DNA of 64,000 nt from positions 62,001 to 126,000 of the forward strand of contig CAWEPQ010000003.1 of the NCBI GenBank assembly GCA_963811055.1, given 5' to 3'. This stretch comes from JACVRW01 sp963811055 (lineage in GTDB: Bacteria; Actinomycetota; Thermoleophilia; Solirubrobacterales; Thermoleophilaceae). Both the position numbers and the translations under genes were made by a program. This document shows, piece after piece, positions 1-7,836 of the stretch (position 1 is the stretch's first letter; each line of letters starts with the position of its first letter). The notes under the pieces are model-generated. The model worked only from the letters and a program-made list of their open reading frames with translations. It was not told the DNA's origin and ran no database searches.

Positions 1-78
1 GCCACGGCGCAGCGCCTCGGCGCCGGCTTCGGCTGTTACCGGGTGACCTGCTGCGACAACGCCCTTCACGGCGCCCAT
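1..78 (-). CDS. gamma-glutamyltransferase, N-terminal fragment (cut by window edge)
   Basis: Only the first 26 codons are inside the window. The peptide begins MGAVKGVVAAGHPVTAEAGA, which matches the mature N-terminal region of gamma-glutamyltranspeptidases, where a G-V-V-A-A-x-H-P-x-A-x-x-A-G motif precedes the GGNAVDAA block. In that family the enzyme cleaves gamma-glutamyl bonds, typically of glutathione. An in-frame TGA lies directly before the ATG at 76-78, which limits the start. No signal peptide is encoded in the visible part. The call rests on a short motif, so it is moderate. Confidence 0.55.
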   Translation of the reverse strand, partial: MGAVKGVVAAGHPVTAEAGAEALRRG

Positions 79-211
79 TCAAGCGATCGGCGGCCCGGGC
101 GGTGCGGCCGGTGCCGTGTGAGCGCTACTGCGCGCTGGGCGTCAGGGGGCCGAGAGCCAAGCTATGCAAGGACGCAGGAAGCGACGCGTGCTCTGCACGC
201 GAGCGAACCGA

Positions 212-243
212 GGACGCCGCAGAGCGCCGGCTAGTCGGCGTCC
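212..243 (-). terminator. stem-loop after ftsZ
   Basis: GGACGCCG (212-219) and CGGCGTCC (236-243) form a perfect 8-bp stem with a 16-nt loop, just past the ftsZ stop codon at 250-252. There is no T-run, so it may be a weak terminator or an mRNA-stabilising hairpin. The rest of 79-249 shows no gene; it should hold the promoter of the minus-strand fragment at the left edge. Confidence 0.4.
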
Positions 244-249
244 TGACGA

Positions 250-1780
250 CTAGCGCCGAGGGATGAACTCGGGCACGTCGACCTCGCCGAGAATGCTCGA
301 CTCGCGCTCGCGCTCGCGCCCTCGCCGGACGCTCGGCTCGGCGTCGGCCGGGATCGGATCGCTCCGCGGGGTGAAGCGCTGCTGCGGGCGGTCGCCGTAG
401 CCGGTGGCCACCACGGTCACCCACACCTGGTCGTCGACCTTCTCGTCGACCATGGCTCCGAAGATGATGTTGGCGTCGGGGTGCGCCGCCTCTGCCACTG
501 CCTTGGCGGACTCGTTGACCTCCCACAGCGAGAGGTCGCGTCCGCCGGTGATCGACAGCAGGATCGACTGGGCGCCCTCGAGCGATGTCTCGAGCAGCGG
601 CGACTCGATCGCGTGCTCGACCGCGTCCATCGCGCGCCGTTCGCCGGTGCCCATGCCGATACCCAGGAGGGCCTGGCCGGCGTCGGACATGATCGTGCGC
701 ACGTCGGCGAAGTCGAGGTTGATCAGGCCGGGGAGCGTGATCAGGTCGGAGATCCCCTGGACGCCCTGGCGCAGCACGTCGTCGGCCACGCGGAACGCCT
801 CGACCATCGACGTGGACTTGTCGAGCACCGTGAGCAGCCGCGCGTTCGGGATGACGATGAGGGTGTCCACCTCCTTCGCCAGGTCCTCCACGCCCAGGTC
901 GGCCTGCTCGCCGCGCCGTGCGCCCTCGAAGGCGAACGGCTTGGTGACGATGCCCACGGTGAGCGCGCCCACCTCTCGGGCGATGCGCGCCACGACCGGC
1001 GCGGCTCCGGTGCCCGTGCCGCCGCCCGCGCCGGCGGTGATGAAGACCATGTCCGCGCCCTTGAGGGTGCTCTTGAGACGGTCGTACTCCTCCATCGCGG
1101 CGGTGCGGCCGAGCTCGGGGTTGGACCCGGACCCGAGTCCACGGGTGCTCTCGCCGCCGATGTGCAGCCGGTTGTTGGCCGCCGACTGCTCGAGCGACTG
1201 CATGTCCGTGTTGACGGCCACGAAGTCCACACCCTCGACCTGCGCCTCGATCATGCGGTTGACGGCGTTGACGCCGGCTCCGCCGACGCCCACCACCCGC
1301 AGCACGGGCTCCGCGGAGCCGCGCGACAGCGGCGGCTCGGGCTGGATGGCGTCCTGCTCGAGGCCGCGCTCGACGCTCCGCTCGGGGGCGCGCTCCATGA
1401 TGTTCTCGGGGATGTCCGAGGAGAACACGCTGCGCAGACGCTCCTCGGGCGTGGGCACGCCGTCATAGCGGCTCACGCGCGGCGCCTGCTCGGCGCTCTC
1501 GCGCTCGGCGCGACGGCGCTCGGCACGCTCCTCGGCACGGCGTGCGGCCTCGGTGGCGCGGCTGGCGAAATTGTCCTGGGCGGGCTCCTCCGCCCGCTGC
1601 TCGGGCGGGGCTCGGGCTCCCGCCGGTGGCCTGCGGCGCGGCCGCCCTCGGGAGCGGCTTGCCGGCCTTGGGCTCCGCGTCGGAACGCGGCGCCTCGGTC
1701 GGGGCCTCCTCGTCGTCCGTCTTGCGGAAGAGCTGAGCCAGGGGCCCCTCACGCATGCTCGCCCGCTTACTGCTTGCCAT
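250..1780 (-). CDS. ftsZ: cell division protein FtsZ (frameshifted in this sequence)
   Basis: Tubulin-like GTPase that forms the division ring. The nucleotide-binding glycine loop GGGTGTG, the T7 synergy loop NLDFADV and a C-terminal tail ending VPEFIPRR are all present. An unusual N-terminal extension of about 120 residues, rich in charged residues and alanine, precedes the GTPase domain. Two frames carry the gene: the N-terminus starting MASSKRASMREGPLAQLF runs in one frame and the rest in another. Dropping one base from the G/C run at 1603-1610 joins them as SPSPAEQRAEEPA. The ATG at 1780 has GAGGAGG about 9 nt upstream and overlaps the end of parA by 14 nt, so the two are probably co-transcribed. 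The downstream frame alone is open up to 1752, but its first residues are Arg/Pro-rich and unlike the family. Confidence 0.9.
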
Positions 1781-2588
1781 TCGCCAGGACCTCCTCGGCT
1801 AGCTGACGGTAGGCGTAGGCGGCCTTTCCGTCGGGGTCGTACTTGAGCACCGACATTCCCTTGACCGGCGCCTCGGCAAACCGCACCGTCTTGTTGATGC
1901 GGGACGCGAATACCCGCTCCCCGAAGTTCTCCTCCAGGATCTCGATCGCCTCCTTGGCGTGCACGGTGCGGTTGTCCACGAGCGTGGGCAGGATTCCCTC
2001 GATTTCGATGTCGGGGTTCAGCTCCTCACGGACCATCGACAGGGTGTTCTGAAGCTGGATCAGCCCGCGCATGGACAGATACTCGCATTGCACGGGGACG
2101 ATCACCTTGTTGGAGGCCGTCAGCGCGTTGATGGTGAGCAGCCCGAGGCTCGGCGGCGTGTCGATGAAGACGTAGTCGTAGTCCTCCTTGACCGGCGTCA
2201 GAGCCTTCACGAGCGAGCGCTCGCGGCCGATCATCGTGGACATCGCGATCTCGGCGCCGGCGAGGTCGATCGACGCGCAGGCGATGTCCACCTCGCGCCT
2301 GCGGATGACCTCCCGCAGCGACACGTGGTGCACGAGCACGTCGTACATCGACACCTCGAGCGAGTCCGGGTCGATGCCCTGGCTCATCGTGAGGTTGGCC
2401 TGGGGATCCAGGTCCACGCACAGCACGCGGTGGCCCTGCTCGACGAACGCGGCGGCGAGGTTGAGCGTTGTTGTGGTCTTCGCAACGCCCCCCTTCTGGT
2501 TGGTGAAGGCGATGACCTTGGCCTTGGACGACACGGGTGCCTCCGGTTCAGTCGGCTGCGCAGGACGAGAGCGCTCGAACAGTCCCAT
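1767..2588 (-). CDS. parA: ParA/Soj family ATPase
   Basis: A 273-residue ParA-type ATPase. It shows the deviant Walker A motif KGGVAKTT near residue 25, the DPQAN motif, and FIDTPPSLG as Walker B. These proteins drive segregation of chromosomal or other cargo by ATP-dependent dimerisation on DNA. The ATG at 2588 (MGLFERSRP) was chosen because the open frame upstream runs antisense into the neighbouring gene. No ParB gene lies beside it. It precedes ftsZ on the same strand with overlap, which fits a role linked to division, though this is inference. It is divergent from the ArsA-like pair. Confidence 0.88.
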   Translation of the reverse strand: MGLFERSRPAQPTEPEAPVSSKAKVIAFTNQKGGVAKTTTTLNLAAAFVEQGHRVLCVDLDPQANLTMSQGIDPDSLEVSMYDVLVHHVSLREVIRRREVDIACASIDLAGAEIAMSTMIGRERSLVKALTPVKEDYDYVFIDTPPSLGLLTINALTASNKVIVPVQCEYLSMRGLIQLQNTLSMVREELNPDIEIEGILPTLVDNRTVHAKEAIEILEENFGERVFASRINKTVRFAEAPVKGMSVLKYDPDGKAAYAYRQLAEEVLANGKQ

Positions 2589-2643
2589 TACGCAAGGCCT
2601 ATTCGCACGTGCTGAGGGGAATCCTTCACTCTGTCCTCCGGTG

Positions 2644-3567
2644 ATGTCACTGCTGGACAAGCGTTTGGTGCTCGTAACGGGCAAGGGCGGGGTCGGCAAG
2701 ACCACGATCGCGGCCGCCCTCGGGCTGGCCGCCGCGCGGCGCGGGAAGCGGGTGATCGTGTGCGAGGTGGGCGCCCAGCAGCGGCTCCCGGCGATGCTCG
2801 GGCAGCCCGACGCGGACGGCGCCGAGCAGGAGCTGGCCCCCGGGCTGTTCTCGGTGGCGGTGGACCCGGAGCGGACCAAGGAGGAGTGGCTCCGCTACCA
2901 GCTGCGCTCGGACACGCTCGCCGGCCTGCTCGGCGGGAGCCGCGTGTTCCAGTACCTGACGGCGGCGGCCCCGGGGCTCACGGAGCTCGTGACGATGGGC
3001 AAGGTCTGGGACCTGGCGCAGCTCGAGCGCCGCACGGAGGGCGCCGTGTACGACCTGGCGATCGTGGACGCGCCCGCCACCGGCCACGGCCTGGCGATGC
3101 TGCGTGCCCCCTCCACCTACGCGGGCGTGGCACGGGTCGGCCCGATTCGGCGCCAGGCGCTGATCATCGACGCCTTCGTGCGCGACACCGACGCCACCGG
3201 GGTGGTGGCCGCCGCGCTCCCCGAGGAGATGCCGGTGAACGAGACGATCGAGCTCGAGGAGCGCCTGCGCGACGAGCTGGCCATGAGCCTTGACGCGATC
3301 GTGGTGAACGCCGTGTACCCCCAGCGCTTCACCGCGGCCGACGCCCGCCGGCTGAAGGCACTCGACGGCCGCGGCTCCGACGAGGCGCGCGCCGCGGCTC
3401 GCGCCGCGCTCTCCGAGGAGCGCCGTGCGCGCGGGGAGCGCTCGCAGACGGCGCGTCTGCGGCGGGCCGCCGACGCCCCTGTGTTCACCCTCCCCTTCGT
3501 GTTCGAGCCGGACATCGGCCTCCAGGAGCTCGAGCGGCTGGCCAGCGTGCTGGAGCGGCGGCTGTGA
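2644..3567 (+). CDS. ArsA/Get3-family ATPase, first of a pair (BagA/BagB-like)
   Basis: A 307-residue P-loop ATPase of the ArsA/Get3 class. Walker A is GKGGVGKTT at residues 13-21 and includes the signature lysine before the two glycines; DAPATGHG follows as the switch II-like motif. Mycobacterial Rv3679/Rv3680 (called Bag proteins) are a comparable adjacent pair; that link is from memory of the family, not computed. ATG at 2644 or GTG at 2641 are both possible starts and no strong ribosome site is visible. Its stop overlaps the next start as GTGA, indicating translational coupling. No arsenic genes are nearby, so arsenite transport is not supported. Confidence 0.8.
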   Translation: MSLLDKRLVLVTGKGGVGKTTIAAALGLAAARRGKRVIVCEVGAQQRLPAMLGQPDADGAEQELAPGLFSVAVDPERTKEEWLRYQLRSDTLAGLLGGSRVFQYLTAAAPGLTELVTMGKVWDLAQLERRTEGAVYDLAIVDAPATGHGLAMLRAPSTYAGVARVGPIRRQALIIDAFVRDTDATGVVAAALPEEMPVNETIELEERLRDELAMSLDAIVVNAVYPQRFTAADARRLKALDGRGSDEARAAARAALSEERRARGERSQTARLRRAADAPVFTLPFVFEPDIGLQELERLASVLERRL

Positions 3568-4652
3568 TCCACCGCTGGCTCGAGGGCAAGGAGGTGTGCG
3601 TGTGCGCGGGACCGGGCGGTGTGGGCAAGACGTCCACGGCCGCGGCCATCGCACTCGGCATGGCCGCCCGCGGCGGCAAGGTGGCCGTGCTCACCATCGA
3701 CCCGGCGCGCCGGCTCGCCCACGCGCTCGGCCTCGACGAGCTGGGGCACGAGGCCCACCTGGTGGACGCGCCGGTGAAGGGCGAGCTGTGGGCGATGATG
3801 CTCGACCCCAAGCGCACCTTCGACGAGCTGGTGGAGCAGCACGCGCCCGACGAGCGCACGCGTGACTCCGTGCTCGCCAATCCGATCTACCGCGAGCTGT
3901 CCAACGCCGTGGCCGGCTCGCAGGAGTACATGGCGATGGAGAAGCTCCACGAGCTCCACCGCGAGGGCCGCTACGACCTGCTGGTGCTCGACACGCCGCC
4001 CACCCGCCACGCGCTGGACTTCCTCGACGCGCCGCGCAAGCTGGCCGCGTTCATCGACTCGCCCTCGCTCCAGCTGCTCGCCGGACCCGGCGTCCTGGGC
4101 CTGAAGCTCCTCGGCCGCGGCAGCGGCGTGCTCTTCGGCACGATGAAGCGCGCCACCGGCGTGGACCTGCTCGCCGACCTGTCCGACTTCTTCAACAGCT
4201 TCGGCGGGATGGTGGAGGGTTTCCGGGAGCGCGCCAAGGAGGTCAACGCGCTGCTCGCCGACAAGCGCAGCACGTTCGTGGTGGTCACCTCACCGCGGCA
4301 GGACTCGCTCGACGAGGCGGCCTTCTTCCACGAGCGGCTGCGCGAGGCCGAGCTGCCGTTCGCCGGCGTGGTGGCCAACCGCGTGCGCATGCCCGTGCCG
4401 GCCCATCGGGCGGACGTGAACGCCGAGGTGGAGGAGCTGCTCGGCGAGCAGCTGGCACGCAAGGTGGTGCGCACCTGGGACGAGGAGCGCGCGCTCGCGC
4501 AGCGCGACCGCGCCGCGCTGCGGCGGCTGCGCGCCCGCCTCGACGGCACACCGCTCATCGAGGTGCCGCGTCTGGACGACGACGTGCACGACCTGGACGG
4601 CCTGGCACTCATGAACGACCACCTGTTCCGCCGCACGGCGCGCCGGCGATGA
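3564..4652 (+). CDS. ArsA/Get3-family ATPase, second of a pair
   Basis: A 362-residue paralogue of the preceding gene. Its P-loop reads GPGGVGKTS, so the signature lysine is replaced by proline while the Walker A lysine remains. LVLDTPPTRHALDFLD is the switch region and an AGPGVLGLKLLGRGSG segment follows, a typical Gly-rich helical region of the family. The GTG start at 3564 overlaps the previous stop; its own TGA overlaps the next ATG. The two proteins probably form an asymmetric dimer. There is no transmembrane segment, so the pair is cytosolic. The substrate is unknown. Confidence 0.8.
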   Translation: MIHRWLEGKEVCVCAGPGGVGKTSTAAAIALGMAARGGKVAVLTIDPARRLAHALGLDELGHEAHLVDAPVKGELWAMMLDPKRTFDELVEQHAPDERTRDSVLANPIYRELSNAVAGSQEYMAMEKLHELHREGRYDLLVLDTPPTRHALDFLDAPRKLAAFIDSPSLQLLAGPGVLGLKLLGRGSGVLFGTMKRATGVDLLADLSDFFNSFGGMVEGFRERAKEVNALLADKRSTFVVVTSPRQDSLDEAAFFHERLREAELPFAGVVANRVRMPVPAHRADVNAEVEELLGEQLARKVVRTWDEERALAQRDRAALRRLRARLDGTPLIEVPRLDDDVHDLDGLALMNDHLFRRTARRR

Positions 4653-5122
4653 TCCGTCCCGCGTCCGAGCAGGACGGGACGGCGCTTCGGGCGCTCGATC
4701 TGGCCAGCTGGTCATGGCTGCTCAGCCCGGCTCCGCCCCCGCCGAGTGACCGCCCCTTCTTCGGCCCGGACGATCGCCCGGAGGACGTTCTGGTGGCGGT
4801 GCTGGACGACGAGCCGGCCGGCTACGTCAAGCTCGGGCGCGTCACGCCCCTGGAGTCGAACGCCCACGTCCTGGGGATAAAGGGCCTCGTGGTCGACCCG
4901 TCGCGTCGCGGTCGAGGGCTGGGCCGCAGCCTGGTGGACGCGGCCGTGCGCGAGGCAGGATCGCGAGGCGCGCGGCGACTCACGCTCCGCATGCTGGGGC
5001 CCAACACCGTCGCGCGAGGGCTCTACGAGGCCTGCGGCTTCACCGTCGAGGGCGTGCTCCGTGAGGAGTTCCTGCTCGAGGGGCGCTACGTGGACGACGT
5101 GCTGATGGCGCTCGAGCTCTAG
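4649..5122 (+). CDS. GNAT family N-acetyltransferase
   Basis: A 157-residue GCN5-related acetyltransferase. The acetyl-CoA binding motif A is visible as VDPSRRGRGLGRSLV (about residues 86-100), followed by the N-x-x-A-R-x-L-Y-E-x-x-G-F motif near residues 118-130. The C-terminal LEGRYVDDVLMALEL resembles RimJ/RimL-type enzymes. It is the third gene of a run coupled by four-base overlaps (ATGA at 4649), so it may act with the ATPase pair. The acceptor substrate cannot be told from sequence. Its stop overlaps the end of the convergent gene. Confidence 0.82.
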   Translation: MIRPASEQDGTALRALDLASWSWLLSPAPPPPSDRPFFGPDDRPEDVLVAVLDDEPAGYVKLGRVTPLESNAHVLGIKGLVVDPSRRGRGLGRSLVDAAVREAGSRGARRLTLRMLGPNTVARGLYEACGFTVEGVLREEFLLEGRYVDDVLMALEL

Positions 5123-6621
5123 ACGGGCGCCGAGTAGTCCTCGGGGTCGTCCCAGGCCCAGTCCGCGGACTCCGTCACTCCCTCGACGTGGTGCCGAGGC
5201 GCCTCGTCGGAGGCCACCACCGCCAGCGGCCCCTGCTCCGCCACGGCCTCGAACTCGGTGGTCTCCGGCTCCGGTTCCAGATCGGGCTTCGGCTCAGGCT
5301 CGGGTTCAGGCAAGGGCTCGGGCTCGCGCAGGTCGCGCGCCTCCACGTGCAGGTCCGAGCCGCGCTCCTCGTCGAGCGCGAAGGGCTCCGGAGCCGTCTC
5401 GAGCAGGATGTCGTCGGCCACGCTCTTCAGGTCGGACTCGAGGTAGCCGCAGAGCACGTCGCGCAGAAGCGCGCGCAGGTGCGTCTCCATCTCTCGCACG
5501 AGGTCGCGCGGGGACTCCGAGCCGATCCGCTCCTGGAGGCTGCCGCGGCCGCCCATCAGGAAGCGCTCGAGGGAGAGGGCGGCCTCGATCCGGCGCTGAA
5601 CCGGGCGGCGCTGCCCCTCCTCGGCGCACAGGGCGGCCACTCGCAGGGCCAGGCTGGCCTCGCCCGCCTCGCTAGTGGCATCGAGCAGGGCACGCAGCCC
5701 CAGCAGGTAGTCGGACAGGGCCTCCGCCTCGTGCGGGCGCTCGCAGCCCATCTCGAAGCGTCCGAGCGCCCATCCCACCGGACCACCCGCGGGCGTGTCG
5801 CCCAGCGCCTCGAGGAAGTCGCGCAGGTCGTCCTCCTCGTCCGCGGCGAGCGTCCAGTCCGCGCCACGGGCGGTGCCCGGGCCGCCGATGCCCACTGCCC
5901 CCCAGCGCCCCTCGCCGGACCGCCGGAAGCCGGGGGCGCAGAGGGCGATCGCGCCCGGCGCCCACAGGCGCAGCGCGGTCACAAGCCCTCGGAAGCGCTC
6001 CTCGGCCTCCGCTACGGGAATCTGGTCGTCAGCCTGTACCTCGCGCTCGAGAACGCACAGCACCGCGGCCTCCGCGTGCTGGTCGTCGCCGGGCCATGCG
6101 GCCTCGGGCGGCACGTCGGCGCGGTCGCCCATCATGAGCGAGAGCCCGCCGCCGAGGTCCACGCGATCGCTCTCGATCGTGACCCCCGCCAGCGGCGCGA
6201 CCACACGCGCCCCGACGGCGTCGCGGTAGAGGGTGGTCTCCACCTCCTCGTAGAGCCGCTCGAAGCGCTCCTCGGGGAACACGAAGCTGGTGGCGTCCTC
6301 GTAGAGCCGGTCCAGCATCGCCCGCAGCGCCGGCTCCGCCTGCTCGCCGCGTATGCCGTTCACGCGCAGCCATGGCGACGCGCCCGCGCCCAGCTCGGCC
6401 GACGCCTTCTCGCAGCCGGGCAGCTGACGCAGCCCCTCCCAGCGCACGTCCAGGAAAGCGGACGTGCGCGGCTGATAGCGATAGAGCGACGGACCGCCTC
6501 CGTGCCCGCCGTCCACGACGTCGAACTCGAGCTCCGCTCCGTCGCGGATCTCGTCGCTGAGGAAGGCCGCCGACTCGAGCGCGAACTCTCGCAGCGCGTC
6601 GTGAAGGTCACGGTTGCGCAT
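5119..6621 (-). CDS. conserved hypothetical protein, acidic, with Pro-Glu tail
   Basis: A 500-residue soluble protein I do not recognise. It has no signal peptide or membrane segment. The first 340 residues are mixed alpha/beta in character; residues about 310-410 are helical and leucine/arginine-rich (YLLGLRALLDA, RRIEAALSLERFLMGG), loosely like the C-terminal helical domain of HEPN/ApeA proteins, but no catalytic R-x4-6-H is evident. The last 90 residues are a disordered stretch of Pro-Glu repeats (EPLPEPEPEPKPDLEPEPE) and an acidic end. It stands alone between a convergent GNAT gene and an HxlR regulator. Codon use matches its neighbours. Confidence 0.7.
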   Translation of the reverse strand: MRNRDLHDALREFALESAAFLSDEIRDGAELEFDVVDGGHGGGPSLYRYQPRTSAFLDVRWEGLRQLPGCEKASAELGAGASPWLRVNGIRGEQAEPALRAMLDRLYEDATSFVFPEERFERLYEEVETTLYRDAVGARVVAPLAGVTIESDRVDLGGGLSLMMGDRADVPPEAAWPGDDQHAEAAVLCVLEREVQADDQIPVAEAEERFRGLVTALRLWAPGAIALCAPGFRRSGEGRWGAVGIGGPGTARGADWTLAADEEDDLRDFLEALGDTPAGGPVGWALGRFEMGCERPHEAEALSDYLLGLRALLDATSEAGEASLALRVAALCAEEGQRRPVQRRIEAALSLERFLMGGRGSLQERIGSESPRDLVREMETHLRALLRDVLCGYLESDLKSVADDILLETAPEPFALDEERGSDLHVEARDLREPEPLPEPEPEPKPDLEPEPETTEFEAVAEQGPLAVVASDEAPRHHVEGVTESADWAWDDPEDYSAPV

Positions 6622-6669
6622 GCCGGGCGGATTCGCCTCCCGCGCGGGGGTTCCTGCCAGCGAGAGGTA

Positions 6670-7005
6670 CTAGGCGACGGCGACGGCGTCGTTTTGCTCG
6701 ACGCCGAGCCAGTCCCGCCCGTAGCTGCGCATGTCCTCGATCAGCGGGGCGAGGGCGCGGCCCTTCTCCGTGAGCGAGTACTCCACCCGCGGGGGCACCT
6801 CGGGGAAGGTGTGGCGAGCGACGATGCCCTGCTCCTCGAGGCCGCGCAGGCGGAGCGACAGCGTCCGCGGGCTGATGCCGGCCAGCGAGCGCTCGAGCTC
6901 GCAGAAGCGGCTGCGCCCGAGGGCGAGGTCACGAATCACGAGGATGGTCCACTTGCCGCAGATGATGTCCGCCGTTGCGCAGACAGGACAGCTCTCGTCA
7001 GGCAT
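6670..7005 (-). CDS. HxlR family winged-helix regulator
   Basis: A 111-residue HxlR-type transcription factor. Near its N-terminus is CPVCATADIICGKWTILVIRDL, the family's cysteine-containing opening; ISPRTLSLRLRGLEEQGIV is the recognition helix region and PRVEYSLTEKG the wing. Such proteins often sense redox or electrophile stress through the N-terminal cysteine. ATG 7005 was chosen over GTG 7032 because a TAGACT element sits 7 nt upstream, fitting a leaderless transcript. A palindromic site lies further upstream and suggests autoregulation. No obvious target oxidoreductase is adjacent. Confidence 0.85.
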   Translation of the reverse strand: MPDESCPVCATADIICGKWTILVIRDLALGRSRFCELERSLAGISPRTLSLRLRGLEEQGIVARHTFPEVPPRVEYSLTEKGRALAPLIEDMRSYGRDWLGVEQNDAVAVA

Positions 7006-7012
7006 AAACGCC

Positions 7013-7018
7013 AGTCTA
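7013..7018 (-). promoter_or_regulatory. -10 element of the HxlR gene
   Basis: TAGACT on the minus strand, 7 nt before ATG 7005. Same geometry as the other leaderless-type promoters in the window. Confidence 0.55.
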
Positions 7019-7025
7019 GCGCAAG

Positions 7026-7046
7026 ACTTCACGAACTGAAGTGAAG
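7026..7046. promoter_or_regulatory. probable HxlR operator
   Basis: ACTTCA and TGAAGT (7026-7031, 7037-7042) form a 6-5-6 inverted repeat; an overlapping pair CTTCAC/GTGAAG (7027-7032, 7041-7046) gives a second, 6-8-6 symmetry. The core CTT-N9-AAG at 7027-7041 recurs at the other HxlR gene (57430-57444). It lies just upstream of the -10 element, where a bound repressor would cover the -35 region. Confidence 0.55.
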
Positions 7047-7057
7047 CAAACCGCCTG

Positions 7058-7753
7058 CTACCCGCCCAGATTTCCGAGCAGGCCGCCGCCGCTCCCCGTG
7101 GCCTCCAGGCGCCCCTCGCTCGGCTGCACGAGCACCCAGCCCGAGCCGGTGAATGCCATCTGGAACGACTCCCCGGATCCGAGTCCGATGAGGCCCTTCA
7201 GCTTGATGTCGGTCTTCACCGACGTCTTCACGCCCGACGACCAGGTGATCGCCGCCTGCGGGTCCGCGAAGGTCGGCGCGTCCTCCGGGTTCAGGAGCAC
7301 CGGTGGGCCGTCGGACACGACCGCCACCCAGCCGGTGCCGCGGAGCACCGTGTTGAAGAGGCCGCCGGCCATCACACCGCTGCCGCCTTCCACCTTCTTG
7401 ATGTCCCAGTCGATGCCCGCGTCGAAGGCCAGCAGGTTCCGGGAGTTGGCGGTGATGGAGTCGTCCTCGAGCCGCAGGAGGTGGATCTCCTGCGCCTCGT
7501 CGGCGAGGAACACCTCCCCGGTGCCGGACATCTTCATCAGGGACTGGCCCTCGCCGGTGACCGCCTTCTTGAGGAGCCGGCCCATGCCGCCACCCGCGCG
7601 CTCGAAGGCGACCTCGCCCTGGTAGGCCACCATCGACCCGAGCTTGGCCTGGATCGTCACCTCGTCAAGCCGCACCTTGAGCAGCTTCGGGTTCTGAAGC
7701 GCGAAGGCGTCCTGAGACTGCGTCTCCGCGAACTGCGCCAGCGTGTTCTGCAC
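7058..7753 (-). CDS. AIM24 family protein
   Basis: A 231-residue protein of the AIM24/TRAP-like beta-sandwich family. Characteristic pieces are MVAYQGEVAFERAGGGMG, SLMKMSGTGEVFLADEAQEIHLL and FNTVLRGTGWVAVVSDGPPV. The family is widespread; its biochemical role is not established. The GTG at 7753 was chosen as start because GGAGG sits just upstream and the protein then begins MQNTLAQFAETQSQDAF, in line with family length; the frame upstream is not conserved. It has no signal peptide. The gene diverges from the secreted S55-type protein across about 80 bp. Confidence 0.82.
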   Translation of the reverse strand: MQNTLAQFAETQSQDAFALQNPKLLKVRLDEVTIQAKLGSMVAYQGEVAFERAGGGMGRLLKKAVTGEGQSLMKMSGTGEVFLADEAQEIHLLRLEDDSITANSRNLLAFDAGIDWDIKKVEGGSGVMAGGLFNTVLRGTGWVAVVSDGPPVLLNPEDAPTFADPQAAITWSSGVKTSVKTDIKLKGLIGLGSGESFQMAFTGSGWVLVQPSEGRLEATGSGGGLLGNLGG

Positions 7754-7822
7754 CGTGCCTCCTGAGTCGTAAGGGCCGACTCGGATATTGGCGCAGATGC
7801 CGTTGCTCAGTGTTTGTCCCGC

Positions 7823-7828
7823 TAGGCT
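7823..7828 (+). promoter_or_regulatory. -10 element of the S55 gene
   Basis: TAGGCT, 8 nt before TTG 7837. If this is the promoter, GTG 7810 cannot be the start. Confidence 0.4.
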
Positions 7829-7836
7829 GCGGACCC

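Noticed and set aside
2644..4652. Arsenite efflux role for the ArsA-like pair
   Set aside because: No arsB, arsC or arsR is nearby and the metal-binding cysteines of ArsA are not evident.
5188..7044. 618-codon plus-strand frame
   Set aside because: Antisense shadow of the unknown 500-residue gene and the HxlR gene; no recognisable motif.
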